Assembly (NCBI RefSeq): GCF_024296685.1
Contig: NZ_CP100763.1
Span: 2,914,001 to 2,978,000, forward strand
Reading direction: 5' to 3'
From: Natrinema marinum
GTDB taxonomy: Archaea > Halobacteriota > Halobacteria > Halobacteriales > Natrialbaceae
Length of the DNA: 64,000 nucleotides
The first letter of the stretch is position 1, and the number at the start of each line of letters is the position of its first letter. A program made the translations under genes and the position numbers. Of this stretch, positions 25,682 to 35,663 are shown in pieces. The notes beneath the pieces are model-generated. The model was given only the letters and a program-made list of their open reading frames with translations, did not search any database and was not told the origin of the DNA.

Positions 25682-26988
25682 ACCCGCTCGAAAGCCTGCG
25701 CCTCGCGTGGCGCTCGATTCGCGGCCACAAGCTCCGGTCCGCGCTGACGACGCTCGGGATCATCATCGGGATCGCGGCGGTGATCGCGTTCGTCAGTCTC
25801 GGCGCGAGCCTCCAGGCAGGGATCATCGGCGATATCAGCCCCGACGATCAGCGCAGTCTCTACGGCTGGGCGGCCGAACCCGACACGGAGGGCGGCCCGC
25901 TGGCCGGTGCCCAGCCCGTCTTCACGCAGGACGACCTCGAGGCCGTCGAGGAGTTAGCGGAGGTCGACGCGGCCTACGGCTACGCGACGATCCAGACGCA
26001 AGCGATCTCGAACGGCAACGAGACGGTCGCTCAGGGCAACGGCTTGATCGCCTCGGGGCCGTCGTACATCCGCGACGATCAGTTGGCCGAGGGGAGACAG
26101 TTCCGAATGGGTGAGCGCGAAGCGGTGATCAACCCCGCGGCGGCGGGGCAGTTCGAGGAGAACGTCACCGTCGGCGACAATCTCACCGTGACCTTCCTCG
26201 GCGGCGAGCGGACGACGATCGAGGTCGTCGGCATCACCGAGGACAGCGAAGGGCTGAGCCCGTTCGAGGGGTTCGAGGCCTCACCGCGGATCTACGTCCC
26301 GACCGATCCTTACTACGTCGAACAGGCGGCCAGGTTGGGGTTCGGCGGAGGCGGGGGCGGTGACAACGCCAACGACAGCGGCAACGAGAGCGCCGATACC
26401 GGCGGCGGTCAGGCTCGCTTCCTCGCGATCGTCGTCGAGGCCCCTTCGGACGACGCCGCCGACATCGATGCCGCCCGACAAGCGGCGGCCGACTATCTCG
26501 AGAGCGATCGGTCCGACGCGAGCGAGCTGATGGGCGACGACCTCGAGGTGCAACTCCAAACGAGCACGGAGTTGCTCCAGCAGTTAGAGGACGTGCTGGG
26601 ACTCCTGCGGAACTTCATCGTCGGTATCGCTGCCATCTCCCTGCTGGTGGGCTCGATCGGTATTGCGAACATCATGCTCGTGAGCGTCACCGAGCGCACC
26701 CGCGAGATCGGCATCATGAAAGCAGTCGGCGCGCAAAACCGCGACGTACTCGGGCTCTTCCTGACCGAATCGGTGATCCTCGGCGTGATCGGCGCGATTC
26801 TGGGAACGGGGCTGGGACTCGTCGCGGGCTATCTCGGCGCGCAGTACATCGATCTGCCGCTGGTCTACCCCCTCGAGTACGTCGCGCTCGCGGTCGTCGT
26901 CGGGATGCTGGTGGGCATCGTCGCCGGGCTCTACCCGGCCTGGCGGGCCGCGCGGACGGATCCGATCGACGCGCTCAGATACGAGTGA
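25678..26988 (+). CDS. ABC transporter permease (MacB-like, FtsX domain)
   Basis: 436 residues from the ATG that overlaps the ATPase stop. A first helix (LTTLGIIIGIAAVIAFVSLG) is followed by a large extracytoplasmic MacB-PCD domain (about 50-290) with a Gly/Asn-rich loop GGGGGGDNANDSGN, then three helices forming the FtsX domain: NFIVGIAAISLLVGSIGIAN, VILGVIGAILGTGLGLVAGY and ALAVVVGMLVGIVAGLYPAW. TERTREIGIMKAVGAQ is the conserved coupling segment. Likely exports a lipid, peptide or lipoprotein, or acts in cell-envelope stress; the substrate is unknown. The longer open frame from 24778 is an artefact. Confidence 0.9.
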   Translation: MNPLESLRLAWRSIRGHKLRSALTTLGIIIGIAAVIAFVSLGASLQAGIIGDISPDDQRSLYGWAAEPDTEGGPLAGAQPVFTQDDLEAVEELAEVDAAYGYATIQTQAISNGNETVAQGNGLIASGPSYIRDDQLAEGRQFRMGEREAVINPAAAGQFEENVTVGDNLTVTFLGGERTTIEVVGITEDSEGLSPFEGFEASPRIYVPTDPYYVEQAARLGFGGGGGGDNANDSGNESADTGGGQARFLAIVVEAPSDDAADIDAARQAAADYLESDRSDASELMGDDLEVQLQTSTELLQQLEDVLGLLRNFIVGIAAISLLVGSIGIANIMLVSVTERTREIGIMKAVGAQNRDVLGLFLTESVILGVIGAILGTGLGLVAGYLGAQYIDLPLVYPLEYVALAVVVGMLVGIVAGLYPAWRAARTDPIDALRYE

Positions 26989-27024
26989 GAGGAGCCGGAC
27001 CGACGACTGCGCTCGAGGGACGGG

Positions 27025-27540
27025 TTATCGATCCCAGTCTCGTTCCCGTTCCGGGTCCGGTTCCTGCGCTCCGTCCCACTCCTCGGGCTCGCGGTCACGA
27101 GTCGGTGCGGCGTCGGCGTCCCGAGTGCGGGCTGCCGTCTCGAAGCCGATCGTCTCTCGGGTCCGTCGCCGTCGGTCGGGATACTCCGCGGCCAGATAGG
27201 CGCCGAGGTAGCCGCCCAGCGCCGACAGGCCGACGGTGTACAACAGGAAGAAGAGACCGGCGCTGACGACCAGTATCGAGAGGAGTACGATCCCGCTAAC
27301 GGGGAGCTCACCCGTGAGGACGAGACCGAAGAACCCGATGAAAAAGAAGCCGACGGCCGCGATCGGCAGGAAAGCGATCGCGCCGGCCAGCGCGCCGACG
27401 ATCGTCCCGTCGCGCTCGTTGGGCCCCTCGAGAAAGCCCGCGACGACGCCGCCGAGGACGGTCGACAGCGGGACAAAGGAGAGGACGACGCCGACGAGGG
27501 CACCGATGATCGCGTTGATGGCGGTTCGGCTGCGGACCAT
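27025..27540 (-). CDS. DUF5518-type membrane protein
   Basis: 171 residues from ATG at 27540 (MVRSRTAINAIIGALVGVV). Four hydrophobic segments occupy residues 8-120, including GGVVAGFLEGP, AGAIAFLPIAAVGFFFIGFF and LLSILVVSAGLFFLLYTVG. The pattern of a Gly-rich first pair of helices followed by two longer ones is seen in the DUF5518 family of haloarchaea. The last 45 residues form a charged cytoplasmic tail. A spurious frame continues far upstream. Confidence 0.75.
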   Translation of the reverse strand: MVRSRTAINAIIGALVGVVLSFVPLSTVLGGVVAGFLEGPNERDGTIVGALAGAIAFLPIAAVGFFFIGFFGLVLTGELPVSGIVLLSILVVSAGLFFLLYTVGLSALGGYLGAYLAAEYPDRRRRTRETIGFETAARTRDADAAPTRDREPEEWDGAQEPDPERERDWDR

Positions 27541-27614
27541 ACCGAACGAACGCGGAGCAGGGGGAAAAGTGTCGGTGGTCGGTGGTGTCGACTCGGATAG
27601 CAGTCGGTCCGCGG

Positions 27615-28736
27615 TCAGTCGTTCGTGGCCCGCGAACTGGGCTCCTCGAAGGTCGCCTCCGCGTCGTCGGTGTCGTCGGCGTCGGGGGGCTCCTCGAGAT
27701 CGGCTTCGACGAGCTCGCTGAACGTGGCGTCGGTGTTGACCTCGTCGGCCAGCAGGTCGACGGCCTCGACGAAGACGGCGACGATCAGCGGGCCGACGAC
27801 GACGCCGATCGCGCCGAGCGTGAAGAGCCCGCCGGTAAAGCCGACGAAGTAGAGGCTGCCGGGGAGGCCGGCCGACCGGCGGGCCAGCCGGGGGCGGACG
27901 GCGATGTCGGGGAGCCAGGCGACGAGGACGAGGCCGAGCCCGCCGATCAGCACCGCCGCGGCGAGATCGCCGGCGACAACGTGATAGAGCGTGATCGGGG
28001 CGATGAGCATGCTGGGACCGATGATCGGAACGAACTGCATGATCGCGGCGACGATCGCCAGCGTCAGGGCGCCCTCGTAGCCGAGCAGCCAGAACAGCGG
28101 ATAGGCGACCGCCAGCGTGGCGATCGAGGTCGCGACCTGCAGGACGTAGATCGCGTACAGCGTTTCGCGTGCCCGTTTCGCGAGCGCGTAGACGATATCT
28201 CGGTAGCCGTGGGGAACCGGCGCGATGGCAGCCCGACCGGCCTCGTCGCCTTTGAGCAGCAGGCCAAAGAGGAGGACGACGAACAGCGCGAGCTTGATCG
28301 CGAGCACCGGCAGCGCCAGCGCGAACGTCGCCGCGGCCCCGCTCAGGAACTCGAGGGCGGCAGCCTGAACCTGCCCCACCTCGATCGTGTGGGTCATCCC
28401 GAAGGCCGCGACCGAGACGTTCTCGGGGAGGCCGGCGACGACCGCGAGCACCTGCTCGAGTCGGAAGTAGAGCGCGACGGCCAGCGGCGTGAAGACGGCG
28501 ACCGCGCTCAGGAAGCCAAGCAGGGTCGCGACGAGAGCGCCGGTCCACTCCGAGAGGCCGCGCCTGACGAGCCAGCGCTGGACGGGCACGAGGACGTAGG
28601 CCACCGTGAGCGCGAAGAGGATCGTCCCGAGCACTTCGAGTAAGATGCCGCCGGTCAGGAGGCCGAGCGCGACGACGATCGCCGCGAGAACGTATCGACG
28701 ACGCGCGTTCGCGGTCGGGTTCTCGGTCCCTGTCAC
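27615..28736 (-). CDS. AI-2E family transporter (PF01594)
   Basis: 373 residues with about eight membrane helices. YVLVPVQRWLVRRGLSEWTGA and the end segments FVPIIGPSML and GVVVGPLIVAVFVEAVDLL match the AI-2E/YdiK/PerM family. Members export small molecules or act as sodium/proton antiporters; the substrate of this one is not known. The C-terminal tail (VEADLEEPPDADDTDD) is acidic and haloarchaeal. It is probably transcribed alone. Confidence 0.88.
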   Translation of the reverse strand: MTGTENPTANARRRYVLAAIVVALGLLTGGILLEVLGTILFALTVAYVLVPVQRWLVRRGLSEWTGALVATLLGFLSAVAVFTPLAVALYFRLEQVLAVVAGLPENVSVAAFGMTHTIEVGQVQAAALEFLSGAAATFALALPVLAIKLALFVVLLFGLLLKGDEAGRAAIAPVPHGYRDIVYALAKRARETLYAIYVLQVATSIATLAVAYPLFWLLGYEGALTLAIVAAIMQFVPIIGPSMLIAPITLYHVVAGDLAAAVLIGGLGLVLVAWLPDIAVRPRLARRSAGLPGSLYFVGFTGGLFTLGAIGVVVGPLIVAVFVEAVDLLADEVNTDATFSELVEADLEEPPDADDTDDAEATFEEPSSRATND

Positions 28737-28942
28737 AGGCGTGGGTTGCGTGCGGGCGGCATAATCTTTCGGTCTCGGTGACGGTCGACCGAGACGGTCC
28801 GATCACAGCCGTTTCTCCCACCGCGTACCGCCGGCCACTTCAGACCGACCGATCGCGTCGAAAGCGAGATTCACTCGCTTTCTCGGTTGCCTGTGTGAAT
28901 GAATACCATACTATTATCTCGGGCCGCGCTGTGTGCCATAGC

Positions 28943-29206
28943 ATGGCAGACACCAAGGCGAGTCGGATCGAGAAAGCCCGCAACGCCGAACGGCGCCAGC
29001 GAGAACGGGAACTCTCAGAGGCCCTCGAGCGAAGCGACGAACCCGAGCCGCCCCGCGAGGACGATCCCGCGGTCGATCGACCGACCGACGAGATCTCGAT
29101 CGAGGTACCAGGCGACGGCGAGACCGTGGTCCGACCGGTGCTCGAGGACGATATCGCACCCGAGCTCACGGAGCGCTACCCGGTCGAACCGCCGGACGAG
29201 CGCTGA
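28943..29206 (+). CDS. Small charged protein of unknown function
   Basis: 87 residues from ATG at 28943. MADTKASRIEKARNAERRQ begins an N-terminal helix with alternating basic and acidic charges, then Pro/Asp-rich disordered sequence and a final ISIEVPGDGETVVRPVLEDD. No cysteine, membrane segment or known motif. TACTATTATC at about 28911, some 30 bases upstream, is a possible TATA box. I do not recognise the family. Confidence 0.6.
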   Translation: MADTKASRIEKARNAERRQRERELSEALERSDEPEPPREDDPAVDRPTDEISIEVPGDGETVVRPVLEDDIAPELTERYPVEPPDER

Positions 29207-29243
29207 CCGAACGGCTCGAGAGCCGACTGGGGAATCGGAGCCG

Positions 29244-31115
29244 CTATGCCAGCCCCCAGAAGAACGCGATTCCGAGGACGGTCACGACCGACAACAGCAG
29301 CTGCAGCGGCGCGCCGATCCGGACGAAGTCCGAGAACTTGTAGCCGCCGGGGCCGTAGACGAACAGGTTCGTCTGATAGCCCACTGGCGTGAGAAACGCC
29401 GTCGAAGCCGCGAAGGTCACCGCGAGTACGAACGCGAACGGGTCGGCGCCGATCTGTCTCGCGGTCTCGACGGCCACGGGCAGCATCAAGACGACGCTCG
29501 CGTTGTTCGAGATGACGCCCGTGATGAGACCGGTCGCGATGTAGAACACCCACAACACGCCCAACGCCGGCAGGAAAGCACCCGTCGCGGCGACGAGGGT
29601 CCCCAGCAGGTCCGCGCCGCCGGTCTGCTCTAGAGCCATTCCCAGCGGGATGATCCCCGCGAGGAGGAAGATCACGTCCCACTCGACGGCGTCGTAGATC
29701 TCGGTCGGCCGGAGGACGCCCGTCGCGACCATCGCAACGACGCCCGCGAGCGCGGTGACGAGGATGGGCAACGAGAGCGCGGCAAGCCCCTCGAGCGCGC
29801 CGACGCCGGTCGCAGCCGCCGCCGCGGAGCCGATCACGCCCCACGGGACGGCGACGAAGCCGACCACGCCGGCCATGATCGCCGCTGCGTGGGGAATCTT
29901 CTCGGTCCGGTAGTCGGGCTCCTCGGGTTCGTGCGCGACGATGAAGTCGTCGTTTCGCGAGAGGCGGTCGATGCTGTCGGGCGCGGCCTGAACGAGCAGT
30001 GTGTCACCGACGCGAATGCGGCGTTCGTCCATGTTACTCCGGACGGTCTCGCCCCGGCTACGGAAGGCCAGCACGGTCGCGTCGTAGCGCTGGCGAAAGG
30101 TCGAACTCTCGAGGGATTCGCCCACGAGGAAGGAACCGCGCGGGACGACGATCTCGACGAGGGTCCGCTCGGGGACCTCGTCGGGCTCTAGCTCCGCGTC
30201 GGTTTCGGGGCTGCCGACGAGCGTGACGGTCTCGCGGTCGACGAGTTGCTGGACGGTCGTGCGGTCGGCGCGCAGCCGCAGCAGGTCGCCGGCCTGGATC
30301 GCCTTCTGGCCGATGGGTTCGATGAACTCCTCGCCGTCGCGGACGACCTGGAGGATGTCGGCGTCGAACTCGACGTGGTCGATGGCGTCCGCAACGGTGG
30401 TGCCAGCAAGCGGCGAGTCATCGTCGACGACGACCTCGGTCAGGTACTCTTCGATGGCGTACTCCTGAACGTAGTCCTCGTCGACGGGGACGCGCTCGGG
30501 GAGCAGCCGGTGGCCGACGGTAACGAGATAGAGACTGCCGACGAGGAGGACGACGATCCCGAGTTGGGTGAACTCGAACATCGAGAACGGACGACCGAGC
30601 AAGCGTGCGGAGACGTCGCTCGCGAGGATGTTCGTCGAGGTCCCGATGAGCGTGAGCATCCCGCCGAACATCGAGGCGTAGGACAGCGGGATCAGGAGTT
30701 TCGAGGGCGAGGTCTTCCCCTGATGTGCGATGTCGGAGATGACGGGAACGAGAATGGCGACGACCGGTGTGTTGTTGATGAAGCCCGAAATCGGGCCGCT
30801 GACGCCGATCGTCGCGAGCAGCTGTTTGTCGAGGTCGTCGCCCGCGAACGCGGACATCTTCCGCCCGAGAATCTGGACGACCCCCGTCTGACTGATCCCC
30901 GAACTGAGGATGAGCATCGCCAGCACGGTGATCGTCGCCGAGTTCGAGAAGCCCGATGTTCCTTCGGCCGTCGAGATCTCGGTGAGATTCACCACGCCGT
31001 CGGCCCCCAGCACCATCAGGAGGACCATGATGAGGATGGCAGTCACGTCGATCGGTAGCAACTCGGTCACGAACAGGACCAACGCGAGCACGATGATCCC
31101 GAACACGACCAGCAT
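29244..31115 (-). CDS. SLC13-family permease with two TrkA-C (RCK_C) domains
   Basis: 623 residues from ATG at 31115 (MLVVFGIIVLALVLFVTELL). The N-terminal half has the SLC13/DASS fold: GFSNSATITVLAMLILSSGIS, SGFINNTPVVAILVPV and SMFGGMLTLIGTSTNI, the sodium and substrate clamp motifs. Two TrkA-C domains follow (YAIEEYLTEVVVDDDSPLAG and RTLVEIVVPRGSFLVGES). The C-terminal helices have ISNNASVVLMLPVAVETA and FLTPVGYQTNLFVYGPGGY, a duplicated clamp. Substrates in the family are dicarboxylates, sulfate or related anions; cytoplasmic RCK_C domains suggest ligand gating. The frame extends upstream but contains no likely start. Confidence 0.88.
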   Translation of the reverse strand: MLVVFGIIVLALVLFVTELLPIDVTAILIMVLLMVLGADGVVNLTEISTAEGTSGFSNSATITVLAMLILSSGISQTGVVQILGRKMSAFAGDDLDKQLLATIGVSGPISGFINNTPVVAILVPVISDIAHQGKTSPSKLLIPLSYASMFGGMLTLIGTSTNILASDVSARLLGRPFSMFEFTQLGIVVLLVGSLYLVTVGHRLLPERVPVDEDYVQEYAIEEYLTEVVVDDDSPLAGTTVADAIDHVEFDADILQVVRDGEEFIEPIGQKAIQAGDLLRLRADRTTVQQLVDRETVTLVGSPETDAELEPDEVPERTLVEIVVPRGSFLVGESLESSTFRQRYDATVLAFRSRGETVRSNMDERRIRVGDTLLVQAAPDSIDRLSRNDDFIVAHEPEEPDYRTEKIPHAAAIMAGVVGFVAVPWGVIGSAAAAATGVGALEGLAALSLPILVTALAGVVAMVATGVLRPTEIYDAVEWDVIFLLAGIIPLGMALEQTGGADLLGTLVAATGAFLPALGVLWVFYIATGLITGVISNNASVVLMLPVAVETARQIGADPFAFVLAVTFAASTAFLTPVGYQTNLFVYGPGGYKFSDFVRIGAPLQLLLSVVTVLGIAFFWGLA

Positions 31116-31409
31116 CTCGGGGGTGACCGCGAGTTCGCCGGTGCCAGCGGCCAGCGGAAACGCGCCGGGACCGAACGGAAAACAGCCAGACACGGTTGAT
31201 GGTGCGGAATCGGTGACGGCCCCGCTTGAAAGCCCCGATTCAACAGCGGTACAATGGGACCGACGAGCCCACGAGGGCCGAAGCGCTCTCGCTCTCCGGT
31301 CGACGTTCGGCGAACATCTTCGTGCGAATTCCCTCGAGGCAAGAAGTGTAGCGGTACTCAAGTGCTGAGCCCGAATAGAGAACGGACGACGCAATCGGTG
31401 CGACGAGCC

Positions 31410-31718
31410 ATGAACGAGTACGCGCTCCCCATCGCGGTCGCGAACACGGCGACGGTGCTGACCGGCGGTGCCATCGCAATGCTGGCCTACCGCGCGTTTC
31501 GCCGGACCGGCGCCGCGGCGCTGCGAGCGGTCGCCGTCGGCTTCGCGGTCATCGTCGCCGGCTCGGTGCTCGGCGGTTGCATCCACCTCCTCTGGGACGC
31601 GGTAGCCCTCGGCGTGGCCCTCCAGAGCGCGGTGACCGCCCTCGGCTTCGCGATCTTGCTCTACTCGCTGTACGCCGAAACGTCCGACGTGACCGTCACC
31701 GCGGAGGTGAAGCTATGA
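31410..31718 (+). CDS. Small membrane protein (DUF7521-like)
   Basis: 102 residues with three membrane helices: [39 protein letters not shown] and [19 protein letters not shown]. Short cytoplasmic loop [14 protein letters not shown] recall similar proteins only as a haloarchaeal family of unknown role. The stop TGA overlaps the ribL start (ATGA), so translation of RibL is coupled to it. Confidence 0.7.
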   Translation: MNEYALPIAVANTATVLTGGAIAMLAYRAFRRTGAAALRAVAVGFAVIVAGSVLGGCIHLLWDAVALGVALQSAVTALGFAILLYSLYAETSDVTVTAEVKL

Positions 31719-32227
31719 CCGACGGACCGACCGCGGACGGATCGACGGGGCGGCCGACGCGGGTCGTCGCCCAGGGGACCTTCGACTTGCTCCATCCCGG
31801 CCACGTCGGCTACCTCGAGCAGGCCGCCGCGGCCGGCGACGAACTCCACGTTATCGTCGCCCGCGCGGCGAGTGTGACGCACAAGCCCGACCCAGTCCTG
31901 TCGGGCGAGCAGCGCCGCGACGCCGTCGCCGCGCTCGAGGCGGTCGATCACGCCCGACTCGGCCACACCGAGGACTTCTCGATTCCGATTCGGGAGATCG
32001 ACCCGGACGTGCTCGTCCTCGGCCACGACCAGCACCACGACGCAAGCGAGATCGAGCGGGCGCTCGCCGACTGGGGGATCGACTGCCGGGTCGAACGAGC
32101 GAGGGGACTCGAGCCGAGCGACGAGGGACTGTACTCGAGCAGCGATATCGTCGACCGGATTCTGGCCGAACGCGGTCGAGATCCAAGCGAGCGGCAAGCG
32201 ACTCTCGAGGCGGAGTCCGACGACTGA
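31715..32227 (+). CDS. ribL: FAD synthetase RibL (nucleotidyltransferase)
   Basis: 170 residues. [21 protein letters not shown] has the HxGH nucleotidyltransferase motif, [18 protein letters not shown] and VLGHDQHH follow in the order of the archaeal RibL family, and [10 protein letters not shown] resembles the family ISSTxI motif. RibL transfers AMP from ATP to FMN to give FAD. It is coupled by overlap to the membrane-protein gene upstream. Confidence 0.88.
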   Translation: MTDGPTADGSTGRPTRVVAQGTFDLLHPGHVGYLEQAAAAGDELHVIVARAASVTHKPDPVLSGEQRRDAVAALEAVDHARLGHTEDFSIPIREIDPDVLVLGHDQHHDASEIERALADWGIDCRVERARGLEPSDEGLYSSSDIVDRILAERGRDPSERQATLEAESDD

Positions 32228-32265
32228 CGCCGGGGAGACCTCGGTCGTTCGTGATTCGACCCCAC

Positions 32266-34653
32266 TTACTGCGACGAACGCCGCGACCGGAACCGCTCCA
32301 GGCCGACCTCGAGCATGTCGGGGCTGACGGGCTGGAACTCGCCGTCGTCGGGCAGGTAGGGACGAACGGAGTCCCAGCTGTCGCGGGCGTAGCGCTCGTC
32401 GAGGAGGACGCGGACGCCGACGTCCTCGGGACTGCGGATGACGCGGCCGATCGCCTGTCTGGCTTTCCGTACCGCCGGAATCGTCAGCGCGTAGGTGAAG
32501 CCGTCGCCGAACTCGTCCTCGTAGGCCCGCCGGACCGCCTTCGTCCGGGGGCTCGAGGTGTTGACGATCGGAACACCGCAGACGACCGCCGCAGTGAGGC
32601 GATCGCCGCTGTAGTCGACGCCCTCGGTCAGCGTCCCCCGGAGGCTGGTGACGAGCACCTTCCCCTCGCCCGCGAAGAACTCGTCTTTGAGCGACTGGGT
32701 GGTCTCGTCGTCGCTCGCGGCGTCGAGCAAGACCGGCTTGTCGATCCGCTCCTCGAGAACGCCGGCGGCCCACTCGGCCTCGGCGTAGCTCGGCATCCCG
32801 ACGAGGACGTTGCCCGAGACGCGGGCGACTTTCGCGATGGCGTCGGCGTAGTGGGTCCGGGTCGGGTTCTCCTCGCCCGGCCGGCCACGGTTGTCGTAGG
32901 TGAACTTGGGCGCGGCGACGGCGAAGCTCTCGCGGTTCTCCGCGGGGAAGTGGAGGCCGTAGCGGCGCTCGACGACCGGCCGGTCTTCTTCGCGTGCGAG
33001 GTACTGGAGCCCCGTGACTTCGGTGAAGGCGTCCATCGGCTCCAGGGTCGCGCTCATCAGGATGCCGCCGCCGAACATCGCGAGCCGGTCGCCGATCGCG
33101 TCACTGGGGACGCAGTTGTGCAAGGAGAGGCGAGCGTTGTAGGCCCGCCGCCAGGAGTCGGCGGGTTCGGTGTCGTCCCACGTGCGCTCGAGTTCGATCT
33201 CGCGGAAGTAATCGGTGTGGCCCTGCCGATACCACTCGCCGAGGACGCGACCGACGGCGGGCGCGGCGCGGGTTCGGTCCTCGTCCTCGGCGTCGTTCAA
33301 GATTCGCGCGACGACGGCGCCGACGGCCTCGGCGCGGACCCAGTCGGCGTCGCCATACCCCGCCTCGCGAGCCCACTCGGTAAGGTCGTCCTCGGCAGGC
33401 ATTCCGGGATCGCGGAGCGGGAGTTCGGCGTCCGGGAGGTCGGTCAGGTTCGATTCCCACCCCCTGTGGTTCCGGTCGAGGAAGGCGGTGACCCGGCGGT
33501 CGAGTTCGGCCCGGAGATCCTGAACGAACTCGAGGGTCCGATTGAGTTCCTCGTAGGAGACGTCGCTGTCCGATAGTTCCGCGCGGACGAGGTCGGCGTC
33601 GGCAGTCTTCGACCCGCCCTGGGCCTGTCGGCCCTCACGCTCGAACTTGATCGGCTGGATCACCCGCGAGAGTTCTGTTTCGGCGTCTCGGAGCGTCGTA
33701 TCGGCGACCCCCTCGCTGACCAGATCGCGCACGCGAGGCTCAAGCATGTGGGCCTCGTCGCAGACGACGAAGGTGGAGTCGTCCAGTAGCGCGCCGGTGA
33801 AGGAGCCGACCGTTCGGGGGTCGAAGGCGTGGTAGTAGTTGCCGATCACGACTTCGACCTCGCCGAGCGCGGCTCCCATCACGGAGTGCGGGCAGGTGCC
33901 GTGTTTCACCGAGCGAGCGACGAGATCTTCGGGCGTGACCATGCCAGCAGCGGTGAAGTCGTAGGGGACCGCTTCGGCGGCGGCGCCGTCCTCGTCGTCC
34001 GGCAGGTCCTCCAAGTACTGCGCGTAGAACGGGCAGTACTCGGTCTCGGCGCCGACGGGGCCGCCCTCGCCGTACTCGGGCAGGTCCGGGGGGTAGGGTG
34101 TCGGTTCGCCCGCGGTCTCGAGGAAGCTACTGGTCGACTGCGCCCCGCTGTCGGCCAATCCGATCTGCTGGCTCCGGGCGCGAGCGGCCAGATTCTGTGC
34201 GGTCGTGTCGCCGCCCTCGCCGGTGAGATCGCGGGTGCGGTCTCGCAGCGTTTCACAGCGGTCGTAGACGTTGCCGTCGTCGATCCCCGCCGCGTTCTCG
34301 CGGTTGTACGGACAGACATCGGCTTTCCCGACGAGGGTCAGCCCCGAGATCGGATCCCAGTCGGCGGGTAGGTTCGCGTTGATCGTCTCGAGGTCGGCCT
34401 CGAACTGTCGCAGTTGCTGTTTGACGCTCGTCAGCACGAGGACGCGCTCGTAGTCGGTGTCCGGATCGCGCACCAGATCGATCCCCGCGGTGAGCGCGAT
34501 CATCGTCTTGCCGGTGCCACAGGCCCCTTCGATGACGGTGTAGCCGCCCTCCCGCCCGGTATCGATGGCGGCCTCGGTGCCGTCGACCTGCGGCTCATAG
34601 GGGCTGTCGTGGCCGAACACCGTCCGCCAGTTCGTCATTCCTGCCGTACTCAT
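32266..34653 (-). CDS. XPD/Rad3-like Fe-S DNA helicase (DEAD2 family)
   Basis: 795 residues. Walker A IEGACGTGKT (near 40-50), motif II VVCDEAHMLEPRV, motif V/VI region GVDYSGDRLTAAVVCGVPI and RQAIGRVIRSPEDVGVRVLLD. Cysteines in DVCPYNREN, YDRCETLR, EYCPFYAQ and GTCPHSVM make up the Fe-S domain found in XPD-type helicases. It should unwind DNA 5'-3' in repair. The family in haloarchaea includes several paralogues, so I give no symbol. Start at 34653 (MSTAGMTNWRTVFGHDSP) follows a TATA box at 34699-34709. The C-terminal part is standard for the family. Confidence 0.9.
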   Translation of the reverse strand: MSTAGMTNWRTVFGHDSPYEPQVDGTEAAIDTGREGGYTVIEGACGTGKTMIALTAGIDLVRDPDTDYERVLVLTSVKQQLRQFEADLETINANLPADWDPISGLTLVGKADVCPYNRENAAGIDDGNVYDRCETLRDRTRDLTGEGGDTTAQNLAARARSQQIGLADSGAQSTSSFLETAGEPTPYPPDLPEYGEGGPVGAETEYCPFYAQYLEDLPDDEDGAAAEAVPYDFTAAGMVTPEDLVARSVKHGTCPHSVMGAALGEVEVVIGNYYHAFDPRTVGSFTGALLDDSTFVVCDEAHMLEPRVRDLVSEGVADTTLRDAETELSRVIQPIKFEREGRQAQGGSKTADADLVRAELSDSDVSYEELNRTLEFVQDLRAELDRRVTAFLDRNHRGWESNLTDLPDAELPLRDPGMPAEDDLTEWAREAGYGDADWVRAEAVGAVVARILNDAEDEDRTRAAPAVGRVLGEWYRQGHTDYFREIELERTWDDTEPADSWRRAYNARLSLHNCVPSDAIGDRLAMFGGGILMSATLEPMDAFTEVTGLQYLAREEDRPVVERRYGLHFPAENRESFAVAAPKFTYDNRGRPGEENPTRTHYADAIAKVARVSGNVLVGMPSYAEAEWAAGVLEERIDKPVLLDAASDDETTQSLKDEFFAGEGKVLVTSLRGTLTEGVDYSGDRLTAAVVCGVPIVNTSSPRTKAVRRAYEDEFGDGFTYALTIPAVRKARQAIGRVIRSPEDVGVRVLLDERYARDSWDSVRPYLPDDGEFQPVSPDMLEVGLERFRSRRSSQ

Positions 34654-34698
34654 CGTCGGTCGCTCATAGGGTTGACGGACCGAACTGGCCGCGCGATG

Positions 34699-34709
34699 GT
34701 ATATAAACA
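34699..34709 (-). promoter_or_regulatory. TATA box of the XPD-like helicase gene
   Basis: On the minus strand GTTTATATACC lies about 46-57 bases before the ATG at 34653, giving a transcription start near 34675 and a leader of about 22 bases. Confidence 0.55.
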
Positions 34710-34761
34710 TCGGGACGGACGAGACGGGAGGGCGGGACGAAGCACGACTCGAGGATCAACG

Positions 34762-34929
34762 TGCGGTGGCGCGCGCTGACGGGCGACCGAACGAACGTGA
34801 GGACGCCCGGCGATAGCGCGCGAGGGGCGAGCGAGCGGCGGCGAGGGGTGAACGGAGTGACTCCCTCGAGAGCGAACGGTGACCGCCGGGAGCCGTGAGC
34901 AGCGAGCGAGTCGGCTGGGGAGGACGTGG
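34762..34929 (-). repeat. Interspersed repeat, copy D (reversed)
   Basis: On the minus strand it begins CCACGTCCTCCCCAGCCGA (34911-34929) and ends CAGCGCGCGCCACCGCA (34762-34778), with a longer, differing core in between. The gene-free stretch 34654-35081 holds this repeat and the helicase promoter. Between 34930 and 35081 I see only repeats of Arg-rich coding-like sequence in wrong frames and no clear signal for the next gene. Confidence 0.7.
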
Positions 34930-35081
34930 AAACCCTCGTCTCCACGCGAGCAGAACGCTCCGTCACCCTCGTTTCGTCCGGTACAGCGCGGCCGACACCA
35001 CGACATCTCGAGAGAGTACGTCTGAACGGATCGAGCAGAGCGGAACGTAACGCCTTCCCCTCCCGGCACCTTACCCCCGCT

Positions 35082-35663
35082 ATGAGCGACACCGGATCCG
35101 TCGATGTCGACCGCTGGCGCGACGAACTCGAGTCGAAACGCACCGAGAAAGACGAGTTCTTCGCCGACCACCCGCAGTCGCCGATCCCGCCCGAGGACCG
35201 CGACGCCTTCGACGGCCTCGACTACTTCGAGCCGGATCCGGCCTATCGCGTGACCGCGACCGCAACGGTCCACGACGACCCCGAGGTCGTCCTGCTGGAC
35301 ACCACCGCGGGCCGGGAGATGCGTTACCTCCGCGTCGCGACCCTCGAGTTCGAACTGTCCCGCGAGGACGACGACCTCGAGGACGGCACGTTCGAACTCG
35401 CGGCCTACGAACAGGAGCGCCCGACCGAGCAGCCGCTGTTCGTGCCGTTCCGCGATAAGACGACCGGACAGCAGACCTATCAAGGCGGGCGATACATGGA
35501 ACTCGCGCCGGAAGACGAGATCGCGGACGGCGACAAGCTCGTCGTCGACTTCAACCTCGCGTACTCGCCGTTTTGCGCCTACAGTGACACCTTCGACTGC
35601 CCGCTCCCGCCGGAGGAAAACTGGCTCGAGGTGGCGATTCCGGCCGGCGAGCGGTTCGAGTAA
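35082..35663 (+). CDS. DUF1684 domain protein
   Basis: 193 residues. RWRDELESKRTEKDEFFADHPQSPI, then GRYMELAP, and the family hallmark VDFNLAYSPFCAYSD followed by FDCPLPPEENWLEVAIPAGE place it in DUF1684. Members are widespread small proteins of unknown enzymatic role, often single-gene. The start is supported by MSDTGSVDVDRWRDELE following repeat D by 150 bases. Soluble, acidic, no signal peptide. Confidence 0.85.
   Translation: MSDTGSVDVDRWRDELESKRTEKDEFFADHPQSPIPPEDRDAFDGLDYFEPDPAYRVTATATVHDDPEVVLLDTTAGREMRYLRVATLEFELSREDDDLEDGTFELAAYEQERPTEQPLFVPFRDKTTGQQTYQGGRYMELAPEDEIADGDKLVVDFNLAYSPFCAYSDTFDCPLPPEENWLEVAIPAGERFE

Noticed and set aside
27541-28821. Long frame continuing the DUF5518 gene upstream
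   Set aside because: It overlaps the AI-2E transporter gene on the same strand and has low-complexity Arg/Asp composition.
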